Shown here piece after piece: positions 55,662-64,000 of a stretch of DNA of 64,000 nucleotides (positions are counted from its first letter, which is position 1; each line of letters starts with the position of its first letter). The stretch spans positions 124,001 to 188,000 of the forward strand of contig JABSSW010000036.1 of assembly GCA_018902385.1 (NCBI GenBank). Direction: 5' to 3'. The position numbers were made by a program, and so were the translations under genes. The DNA is from Physcia stellaris (lineage: Eukaryota > Ascomycota > Lecanoromycetes > Caliciales > Physciaceae). The notes below the pieces were generated by a model. It saw only the letters and a list, made by a program, of their open reading frames with translations, did not search any database and was not told the DNA's origin.

Positions 55662-56730
55662 ATGGTGCTTGAGGCGACGATGATAGTGTAGGTTCACTAG
55701 ACGGCTTGTCCAAACTCAAGCTAATCCCTTCATTTAGGGTGGACAACAGTGAAAGTAGTAGGAATGGCGACTATGTGTATGTCTCCAAAGTTCTGGAGGG
55801 GTATTTGTTAGATTAAATTATTGGACAGTCCGTCAAGATGGGATGCCCAGGCCGACGCCGTCAACCTAATATTCTCCGTGAAGACAAATGCAAACCCCGA
55901 GTCATCCGTTGGTCTCATGAGTATGGGTGGTAAAGGACCAGAGGTTCTCGTCACCCTAACGACGGACTTTGGGAAGGTCTTAGATGGCATACATCGGACA
56001 AAGATAAGAGGTGGCACACATCTCGCTACTGGTATACAAATCGCCGGCGTATGTACTTGTTATCTACAAGGAACAGGGAAATCATGGTCAGCTGATACGT
56101 TCCCAGCTCGCGCTCAAGCATCGCCAGAACAAATCCCAACGACAACGCATCATCGTCTTCACCTGCTCACCTATCGACGAGGATGAGAAAAGCTTAGTTA
56201 AGCTTGCAAAGCGAATGAAGAAGAACAACATCTCAATAGACTTTGTTGCCTTCGGTGACCTAGAACCAGAGAACACCAAGAAGCTCGAAGCCTTCAATGA
56301 GAGCATCAAGGGTGGTGACGGGTCGCATCTAGTCGTAATTCCACCAGGGCCAAGTCTGCTCAGCGACCATCTTGTTTCTTGTCCCATACTAGCAGGCGAC
56401 GGAGTAGCACCCCGAGGAGAGCCTGGTATGGATGGCGGCGCAGGTGGAGGTGGAGGCGACTTCGACTTTGGCGTCGACCCAAGCACCGATCCAGAGCTGG
56501 CTCTTGCTCTGAGAATGAGTATGGAGGAAGAGAAAGCACGGCAAGAAAAGGAAGGCAAGAAGGAGGGTGAAACTTCCGAGCCGCTAGAGGGAATACCTGA
56601 GGAGCAACCATTGTTGAATGAGAGTGGAGAGGCTAGCGGTAGTGGCGAGGCAACAAATTCGGAGAAACCTAAGAAGGACGACGAGGATCCGAAGAAGGAC
56701 GAAGATGGGGACAAGATGGATACGGCATAG
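55662..56730 (+). CDS. RPN10: 26S proteasome regulatory subunit RPN10
   Basis: This is a ubiquitin receptor at the base-lid hinge of the 19S particle. Exons 55662-55687, 55738-55776, 55829-56048 and 56107-56730 (introns of 50, 52 and 58 bp) give 302 residues. The VWA domain opens [21 protein letters not shown], then [47 protein letters not shown], and [16 protein letters not shown]. The ubiquitin-interacting motif is [19 protein letters not shown] (about 227-245, with the LALAL core and Ser). The C terminus is Glu/Lys-rich and ends KMDTA. The first two exons are 26 and 39 nt, a split 5' end usual for the fungal gene. No anomaly. Confidence 0.96.
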
Positions 56731-57004
56731 CGTCAGCGTGATTCCAGCATAGCGAGGCGTTAGTGCGTACCATGACATGTAGCGAATAGGTTAAAGTTCA
56801 ACTGAAGATCCGGAAGACGCCTTGAAGCGAATCTCACAAAATTGCAAGCCTGGTGCTGTACATGCTTAGACAGTAAGAAATTACAACGCAGGCAACGCTC
56901 GATAGGCGGCAGAAGAAGTTTGAAATGTAATTGATTGTGCTATCTGTAGCGAAAGCTCCTTCGATCGCTCAAATAGCACACCCCGATCAGATCTTCACTC
57001 AAAC

Positions 57005-57753
57005 CTAGGTCCTTGCTGGCCTATCCCCGAAGCGCCTCGGACGCTCCACAGCCTGCTGCTGAGAAACCGCAACCACATTGACAGGTATCGAATCGAACTG
57101 CGGCCCAAGTCAGCATGTTTCACAGACGGCTACTCTCCTCGAACAATTTCCGGAATTTGACTCCAGCTCCCAGAGGCTCACACTTGAAATTTCCCCTGTC
57201 AATCGTATCCCAGAGTGGAAAAGTAAAGAGGGGTAAAACAAGGATCGAACGTACCCCAAGGCTCTTCATCATATCCTTGGTCTCCTGATCCACATCCAGT
57301 GTCCCATTCTCCGTATTACTAACATCCAGCGCCGACACCTCAGGAACGTATTGATCCTTCCGCTCACGCTCTTCTTCCTGAAGCTTGAAAGAGATACCCC
57401 GAACAGGGCCGCGTTGGATACGTTTCATTAAATGGGTCGTGTAGCCTGCGATCTGTGCGAGGTCAGTCTCGGCGTTTCCTTGGGAAGATCGGCTGTGACC
57501 GTGAAGGGAAATGGGAAGGCAGTTGAGTGGAGGGAGGCAGACTTTGTTGCGTAAACGCTTCGAGGCAATAATGGCCACTTCATCGCAGGTACGTTTGTTG
57601 ACTTCGAAGTCGAGGGTTAGGCGGGGGTAGTAGCGTTCGACGAGGACTTTGGCGGACTTCTTGACGGTCTGCATTGGAAATTGGTATTAGTGGATTGTCT
57701 TCGAGCTGAATCTCCATATTACAGGGCAGTACCTTTGTTCTAACGCGACCCAT
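57005..57753 (-). CDS. RPS17: 40S ribosomal protein eS17
   Basis: Exons 57753-57733, 57668-57543, 57452-57255 and 57097-57005 (introns of 64, 90 and 157 bp; all phase 0) give 145 residues. The protein reads [99 protein letters not shown], and ends [10 protein letters not shown]. Length and every conserved block fit eS17. Intron 1 starts seven codons after the ATG, typical of ribosomal protein genes. I looked for box C/D or H/ACA snoRNA signatures in the introns and saw no convincing one. Confidence 0.97.
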
Positions 57754-58431
57754 GATTGCGGTTGTGGAGAAATCGAAGTTGACGTTGAATGTTTGGTGCT
57801 GCTTCCAGTAGAAGTCAGATTGTGTGCAGGCTTGGCAAGGCGATAAGCGAGGGGAAAACGCTTTACCCGAACGGGGGACCAGTGACTTCCATCCACATTA
57901 TTTTTTGGTCTGCTTGCTACTAGTACAAAAACACTTCAACATAGCCCCGCGTAACGTCCAATCGGGCGTTATAGTTGGGGCCTGACAACCTTTGAACCCT
58001 CGACGTAAATCCTCTTACATTGAGCATCTACCAGCTCGGCCAGCAACTCCCAGCCAGGCGTTAGTTCCTCTACCAAACAGCGATTATGGCGGCAATTTCC
58101 ATTTAACATCGGGCATGAAACCTCGAGCAAGTTAGACAAGCTTCCCTGTAGCAGTGAGGACGGTAATCTGTCCAACTGAAAATAGGCATTCGGTTCTGTG
58201 AATGCATCAGAGCCAGTATGCTTCCCTCATCTCTAACCCTCCTGTCTCGGCATTTCCTTCCAGCAGTGCATCTTGATTCTGTGCGAGCTTCCCCTTCCGA
58301 CACGCTGTGAACCACCAACAGAATTGCGATGAGCGCTCGATCTATCTTCACCTCGGGTCGCGATAAGCTCGCCGTCTGGTTCGTGGGAAATAGAGACAGA
58401 TCCTGATACTTCCAAATTTGTCTTTGTTCGT
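57754..58431. other. RPS17 upstream / TRS23 3' flank
   Basis: This holds the promoter of RPS17. Minus-strand frames at 57969-58175 and 58103-58435 (ELTPGWELLAELVDAQCKRIY) have some coding look but no recognised domain or splice set. A stretch at 57970-58050 superficially resembles a tRNA but does not fold. Confidence 0.4.
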
Positions 58432-58917
58432 TCATCGACCTCCTACAAAAGCCCGCAGACCCCTGTCAAAGGCTTCACATCTAATCGGCATCTCCAACTG
58501 GTAAAAAGGATTTTTTGTGACATAGTCCGCATAGAGCTCGTAGATTCTCCTCATGATGCTATCGACATTGGGCTGCAGAGGCTCTGTGAACAGCAGAAAC
58601 TTAGTACCAGTCACGGTCTGAAAGCATGAAAGCCGGAAGTTCGTTGACTCAAGGACCTCAATGCCTGTGCGATGGGAAACAGGGAGACCAAGTGCCGACG
58701 GAGTCAATGATTTTGTTATGGCATGGACTCTGTTCACATGATGAGACGGTGAAATCCTCTAAGGAACAGTGAAGGAGATGTACCCATGAAAGGTACCAGC
58801 AAGCACAAGGTAATCGTTTGTCGAAAGCTTGTTGAGGGGAGAATTGAAGTCTTTCTGAAAGACGAGGCCACCAGCCTTGTTTATGATTATCAGAGAGTAG
58901 ACGACCCTACGATTCAT
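58432..58917 (-). CDS. TRS23: TRAPP complex subunit Trs23 (TRAPPC4)
   Basis: This is a longin-fold core subunit of TRAPP, the Rab1/Ypt1 exchange factor in ER-Golgi transport. Exons 58917-58784 and 58729-58432 (54-bp intron, phase 2) give 143 residues. It starts MNRRVVYSLIIINKAGGLVF and continues LSTNDYLVLAGTFHG|VHAITKSLTP, STNFRLSCFQTVTGTKFLLF, TEPLQPNVDSIMRRIYELYADYV, NPFYQLEMPIRCEAFDRGL. These blocks are diagnostic of Trs23. The conserved core is intact, with a short C-terminal end (RAFVGGR). Confidence 0.95.
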
Positions 58918-59397
58918 TTATTCAGCTGAGGATTGCCATAAAGTTGACAAAGCCTACATGATGGGTAGATCATAGAACGTTTCCAGCAATTGTTATTTCA
59001 GAAACATACTTCAACAGCCAACAGGCTTGTGGTATTGTACTCGGAATCCAAAGTACGGCATGTCTGACTCACGGATTTTACGGATTTTAGAGAGAAGCCG
59101 CTAACGGAACGAGGTCCGGAGACAAGTACCAGTACACGGTACCTGCATCAGGCTCCGAACAAAGTGCTCTATCTGCATGCTGCGAATTTACTCGAGGCTT
59201 CCGCTGCGAGTCAACCACACTTACAATACAGTCACTACCTTAGACACAGTCTCCCGTGGCTGAAGTTTGATTCGTATGCTAGCGCGATCAGCATCTTACC
59301 TCAACCTCCAAAGCCTCTCTATTGTTGCTGCAACCACTCTACAGCAGGAGAGGTGTTCGAAAGAACCTTCTCAGCCTTCTAGCAAGTGCTACACGCA
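58918..59397. other. Divergent promoter region TRS23 / RPB4
   Basis: These 480 bp lie between two divergent housekeeping genes. No specific site was identified. Small plus frames at 59164-59382 lie in the RPB4 leader. Confidence 0.5.
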
Positions 59398-60010
59398 ATG
59401 TCGACCCATATCGCATCCCGTACTCGCGAGAAGCCCACCGGCGACGAAGAAGTAGCCCAGCAACTTAAGCTCGGCGAATTTGCGAATGTCCCTACACTCA
59501 CCCTCTCCGAAGCGCGCCTGCTCATCAACGCTGTGATGAGTCATCGTAAGACGCCTCCTAAGTCATCAGAGGGCGAGTAAGTCCATCTACGTTTCAGTGT
59601 TCAGCTGTGATGCGCTGGGCAGTTGTTCGCAAACACACGAGGAGGGAGTTTGAGGCCTGGGCTAACGTAGAATGCTCAGCATTTTCGACAAGACCTCTGT
59701 CTACCTTGACATCTTCGCTCGTTTCAAAGCAAAAGAGAACATTGAGGCTGTAGAACAGATGCTGGCATCGAGGACTGAGCTGGTCTACTTTGAGCGATCC
59801 CAGCTTGGTATACATCCCTTGACGCTAGCGTTTTGCAGGCATGATGCTTTAGCGATACCAAATGCTGATGGCGCCTTAACAGGGAGCCTTTGCTGCGAGA
59901 CTGCCGAAGAAGCAAAACTTCTAATACCAAGCCTTCAGGACAAAATTGCTGATGAGGATCTGCAAGATTTATTGGACAACATTATGAGGCTGCGGGTAGA
60001 TGAGAATTAA
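59398..60010 (+). CDS. RPB4: RNA polymerase II subunit RPB4
   Basis: With RPB7, this forms the dissociable stalk of RNA polymerase II. Exons 59398-59576, 59680-59807 and 59883-60010 (introns of 103 and 75 bp; phases 2 and 1) give 144 residues. The protein shows EEVAQQLKLGEFANVPTLTLSEARLLI (tip-associated N terminus), then VYLDIFARFKAKENIEAVEQML, YFERSQLG|SLCCETAEEAKLLIPSLQDKIADEDLQDLLDNI, the HRDC-like four-helix domain typical of RPB4. It ends RLRVDEN. Length is short-normal for filamentous ascomycetes. It converges with TRM5. Confidence 0.95.
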
Positions 60011-60684
60011 ATATCAGTCTGACTTACGGAACTACTAAGTAGGATGATAGAAACAAGACGAGTAGCTTCATATGTAGGGCGTGTTTTTCCCAGACAACTG
60101 GGGACGTGAAGGAAATGGTAACTCGTCAGTGAGCTGTGTCGGTCATGGGAGAATGTCTATCCTTAGCCCAAAGAGTGCATGGAGGAGGGATCAGGTGGCT
60201 TTATCACGGCAAATGAGATGTTACATGCTGACATGAATTTCTTAGTCAAGGGTCGTTGTGAAGCTTTCGGAAATTTCGTTTTCTAATCATCCTTCAGGCA
60301 AAGACTGGGTTCACGAGCAGTTATCCCTGACGACGTCCAAATACTACGTCGAGAAGTCTTGACAATGATCGAAAGCTGCCTTAAGCCTACAATACAACTG
60401 CATTTTGAGCCGCGCATTGGTGGATCTCTATCTACTCCAAGCGCACGGCTCACTGTTTTGAACCATTCAACGTCTAGAGAATTAGATTCATATCTGGGGA
60501 CGATGTGTCAAGCACCATTCAGGCTTACCTCATTGTATCAATCGCAAACATTAAGCACCATCGTTCGAAGCGCAAAGAAAGTAGCTCCACGTGCAACCAA
60601 TCCATGAGTAATGACGCTGATAGACAGACTTTTTCTACGAAATTTGAATCATACTGATACATTGACCAACTCTACCTCATCCTC
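60011..60684. other. Convergent intergenic RPB4 / TRM5
   Basis: Nothing is recognised. The small frame at 60359-60607 has no conserved content. Confidence 0.4.
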
Positions 60685-62284
60685 CTATCGAAACGCCACG
60701 CTTGCAGGCAGTCTAAAGCTCGTACAAAAATATCTCTTCTGCGGCGACACATCCCTGACATCCCAGATAGTAACTTCTTCATCCCCTGGCTTGATCTCAT
60801 AACCCAGCTCCTCACTAATCTCCCGACAAATCTCCATTTCTGCAGCTTTATTGTCATCACTCTTGGTATTAAAGCAGTACACGTGAATCATTGGGAGTTT
60901 AGTGCCGGTATGCGGCGTGAACAGCCCCTCATGACCTCGGTACAGGCCAATGAAATTTGGCAAGAAGATGATCGCCGAGGCGGGCAGGTTCATGATATAG
61001 TGAGCGAAGGTCTTCGGCTGGGTATGGATCGTTGCCTGTGGTGCTGAAGCAGCCGACGTTTTTCGGGAGACTTTGGCAGGGATGATAGCTTTGTAATTGG
61101 TGGAGAGTAGACTCTTAGTAGATTTCCGTATGAAATCATGGCCGTCCTCGCAGAAGGATCGGACGAATCGTGAGACCTGTTACATGTGAGCATATCAGAT
61201 CTCTGATTAATTGAATCTAATCAGCGAAAGACAGATTGAACGCGCTCATACCTTATTCTTTTCGATCGCCCACTTCAATCCCTGATGACATTCCGGATTC
61301 AGATCATTCGCCCACACAAAAACCTTCTTCTTCGCCGCCGGCACCGCAAACGGCCCCACGCCCGCCATGACATCGCATACCGCCTCCCCAGGCTTAAACA
61401 GCTCTACAAGCCGCTTGTGCTCCGTATGCAGCCTACTGTTCCAGTACACTTTAGAGTAATCAAAGCGGAACACACAGCCCTCTTCTGAAACTTCGACATT
61501 GAGATCGGGAACGCCGGCGAGGAGCTCGTAGGTGAAGGTGCGGAAGGGGTCGAGGAGCCGACCATGTCGGTTTTGTTGATTACGGTCCTGATGGTGGGGT
61601 TTTTATCAAGGAGGACGGTGGCCAGGAGGTGTCGATGGTGGAGGTAGGAGTCGCGCAGGTTGAGGTGTGCTGGTTGATGTCAGGTTTCTTACTCTGATGG
61701 CATGGACTGTTGGAATCAATACCGACATGGCCGACTATGGTGAAGCCGGTTGGGATTTCATCTAGTTCTTCTTCCGGAAGGATGGCGGACATTATATCAT
61801 CTGTAGATGTCAAATCGCGAGTGACTACGTACATGGTTTGGACAAACATACATACAGTAGGTCCAGTCATCGTAGGTCAATTCGAGGTCGTAGTTCGTTA
61901 TATCGACTTGTTTCTCGCGGACCAAAGCTCGGAGTTTCTCGCTCCATGTTGAATCGTCTAATCCACGCTTTTAGTAACGATCATCAGTTTGTTCAACTAC
62001 CATGGAAGAAAAGAACCCAAACAATAGATTGTAGACCAGTAGAAATTTTACGCACCATCCGACTTGATTTCAGGTCTCAAAAGCAAAGCCTTGATCTCCC
62101 GATCGAAAGGGTCGACCCTCACAGCAGGCTTCCGCTCAAGCTTAAGCATATCGTTCGCCAGCTCTTGTCTACATTTCGCGATCTGCTTCTTTTGCAGGAC
62201 TCTAGCTGCTGCTAATGGGACTTTTTTCTGGAAATAGGAGCGGTCTAATATTCTCATCGTTCGGTTGACTGGAGGACGAAACAT
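60685..62284 (-). CDS. TRM5: tRNA (guanine-37-N1)-methyltransferase; one-base frameshift
   Basis: This enzyme makes m1G37 next to the anticodon, in cytosol and mitochondria, preventing +1 frameshifts. Exons: 62284-62056, 61957-61856, 61800-61723, 61669-61252 and 61176-60685. The start [18 protein letters not shown] is preferred over the ATG at 62308. Landmarks: [99 protein letters not shown] (SAM site), and [18 protein letters not shown], with catalytic NLP. After KTDMVGSS the frame moves by one base at about 61551; the downstream frame [17 protein letters not shown] continues the enzyme. With one base more, 439 residues, normal. All splice phases agree only with this correction, so a sequence error is likely. 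Confidence 0.92.
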
Positions 62285-62308
62285 GTCTGCGACTTCTGAT
62301 TCTTTCAT

Positions 62309-63291
62309 GATGACATGTCTTTCTATGTATTGGCGATTTGTTTCATCTTTTCTCGAGGCTAATACTCGTTTACACTTGACTGAGACATATTCGTTTTGTA
62401 GACGTTACATGTCGTGGCACTAGAGCTTTTTCCTCACCGAGATTGGAGAGCCCCTGAGTCTTGGCACTTAAACCCGTAGGGTTGTGTCTAGCTAAGTTTA
62501 TCTTTCTTGTCTCCAACTTCTGGCTGGACCCCCTGCATTACAACAAATGGGGACATTTTTCTTGAATGTATTTTCAGGGATAGCTCCTGGATAAATGCTA
62601 TATCATAACAGTGGTGCCGAAGCTCAGAGTCTCACTGCGGAAACACATTGACGCAATCTACCAAGCCGATCCTTGTTTAGACACCAAGTGTCCAGTGAGC
62701 TCCAAGCTTGCGTGTCTATAGTAAAGAGCTTCTTGGATCATATACCATTGGACATTGGGTCTAGATCCAGATTTAAGAGACGAAATCGTTGTGCCTTGTT
62801 CCTTCGACCGCAATCCTCGTATTCCCTTCTCTTGGTTCAAGTAACAGTAACTCCATATTTTACCAGTTTCAACACACTCTGATTGAGTCGAATTGTGCTT
62901 CGGCTGCACCATGTCTGGGGGAAGATCTATCTTGAGGACTTCCCATTCTAGATGTTCGAGTTTCACATAATGCTTCTGAGGGTCTGCACGCCCGATAGCT
63001 GTCAGGACTAGCAAAGTCATCTTTGTAGAACGCAAGCAGCCAGACGTCAACAGCATGCGAGGGTCTGCAAGTAGCCATCTCTTGCTGTTAGGGAAGGTGG
63101 CAATTCTTGAGTTGTTACAGGTATATGACCGTTCAAGAGCGACCAGTAGCGAAGATGTCGGATGTACAGAGTCCACTGCAGAAGCTCAAAATATCTACTC
63201 GGACGCCATTCAAAAAGACCCAGGGGTATCGAGTCACTCTGCAGATAGTCTATGGGAACATGACGGAGACTTATGAAATAGAGCAGCTCTT
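62309..63291. other. Intergenic, possible orphan frame at 62658-63176 (minus)
   Basis: A 172-codon minus-strand frame (62658-63176) overlaps other open frames and has no recognised domain; I cannot support it as a gene. The rest is TRM5 upstream sequence. Confidence 0.3.
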
Positions 63292-64000
63292 TCACAGATC
63301 TTTATCCTCCTCATTGACGTACTTTGAGCTTCCTTTTGCCGCTGGGGTTTTTCTGACCTCCTTATCAGCCATATTCCAATCGTTGAGATAGCCAGTGCCG
63401 GCCTAGTACGCGGTTAGCCTGACCACTTTCGAGACTATGGAAATACTCACACTAAGGTAAGTGGCAAAGCCTAACCAGCCCAGATAAGGTGCAATACCCC
63501 AAGCGGCAACTGGATCAACCTGCGACCAAATGTATGTCAAATACCCAGTCACACCGGTCAGAGCTACTATGTCAACCGTCGCCTCAATTGGGCGTTTGAG
63601 GCCAAAGAATAACGGCATCCATATGAGATTCAACCCAAGCTGGATAGTGTAAAGAGTTGCACCTTGCTGTATGCAATTTCAGCATGGCATCATCTCATGC
63701 AGGGAGCTCCCAGTGACAATCGTCTCGACAATTAGGCCAGTACCTTTGTCAGCTCAATTGTATTGGGATTCAGAGAAGACATCCCAGTATTCCAGGCACG
63801 ATACGCAGAGTACCCCATAAGAGCGTAAAGCGTCGTCCATACAGGACCAAAGACCTTAGGAGGTGGTCGGTAAGGTGGTTGCTTGAGAGCTAGGTACGTC
63901 TTTTGCGTTTCTTTCGCTGAAGCCACGTAGACTTGATTAGCTAATGAGGCGGAAATTTGAACTGTAGAGGCCTGTACGGCTAACGCTGAACCCAATTCCT
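63292..64000 (-). CDS. TspO/MBR (peripheral benzodiazepine receptor) family protein, N terminus off window
   Basis: This is a five-helix membrane protein that binds porphyrins and sterols, in mitochondrial outer membrane or ER in eukaryotes. Exons visible: 64000-63978 (partial, GIGFSVS), 63916-63744, 63666-63451 and 63402-63292. After the first visible splice the protein reads PKETQKTYLALKQPPYRPP, PKVFGPVWTTLYALMGYSAYRAW, then TLYTIQLGLNLIWMPLFFGLKRP, VAAWGIAPYLGWLGFATYLS|AGTGYLNDWN. These are the WxPPxxVFGPVW-type loop and the conserved W/N/P residues of TspO. The cytosolic tail is charged (KYVNEEDKDL). The first splice (63917-63977) is inferred from the family pattern PKETQKTY. Confidence 0.9.

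Noticed and set aside
57453-57542. Possible snoRNA in the second intron of RPS17
   Set aside because: A CTGA-like D box is present, but no RTGATGA C box or terminal stem was found.
57970-58050. Minus-strand stretch resembling a tRNA (TGGCCGAGCTGGTAGA and GGGTTCAAAGG)
   Set aside because: The box B match is imperfect, the T stem and acceptor do not pair, and the anticodon loop has six bases. It is probably chance.

Overview
This is nuclear DNA of a filamentous ascomycete (Pezizomycotina). Most genes are broken by short GT-AG introns (typically 48-90 bp), genes lie close together on both strands, and the products are eukaryotic core proteins (eIF3d, VPS10, HAP2, RPN10, eS17, TRS23, RPB4, TRM5, DENR) with filamentous-fungal families around them (GRF zinc finger, DUF3605, festuclavine-dehydrogenase-like oxidoreductase, Ser/Thr-rich surface proteins). 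Leotiomycetes is my guess from the style of the proteins, at low confidence.

Layout. 0-6 kb: 3' end of an AAA+ ATPase, a protein kinase joined to a degenerate NACHT-like domain, cystathionine gamma-lyase, and a small tRNA-like/hairpin element. 6-15 kb: an F-box-like protein, eIF3d, a secreted orphan, an NAD(P)-binding oxidoreductase and a multi-span membrane protein. 16-24 kb: cytidine deaminase, the sorting receptor VPS10 and the CCAAT-binding subunit HAP2. 24-29 kb is nearly empty. 29-48 kb: three large paralogous secreted/GPI-type proteins (called A, B and C here) with a shared beta-type repeat, interleaved with DENR/TMA22, a GRF zinc-finger protein and a salicylate-hydroxylase-like monooxygenase. 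48-64 kb: a dense housekeeping block with a NUFIP1-like protein, a DUF3605 protein, NBL1/borealin, RPN10, eS17, TRS23, RPB4, TRM5 and a TspO-type protein cut by the right edge.

The housekeeping genes do not form one pathway. NBL1/RPN10 and TRS23/RPB4 are divergent pairs sharing short intergenic regions. RPB4 and TRM5 converge.

Most notable observations: (1) a 146-bp inverted-repeat element (MITE) with a TA target duplication sits exactly inside the signal-peptide codons of surface gene C. The empty site would read in frame, and the element itself offers a donor, a CTAAC branch site and an acceptor that could remove 88 nt and keep the frame. (2) Five genes, including conserved VPS10 and TRM5, each lack exactly one base, mostly in or beside homopolymers, which points to assembly error rather than decay. 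(3) The kinase carries a C-terminal NACHT-like region whose P-loop and Walker B residues are lost. (4) CYS3 has a probable GC-AG intron of 51 nt with no stop codon in it.
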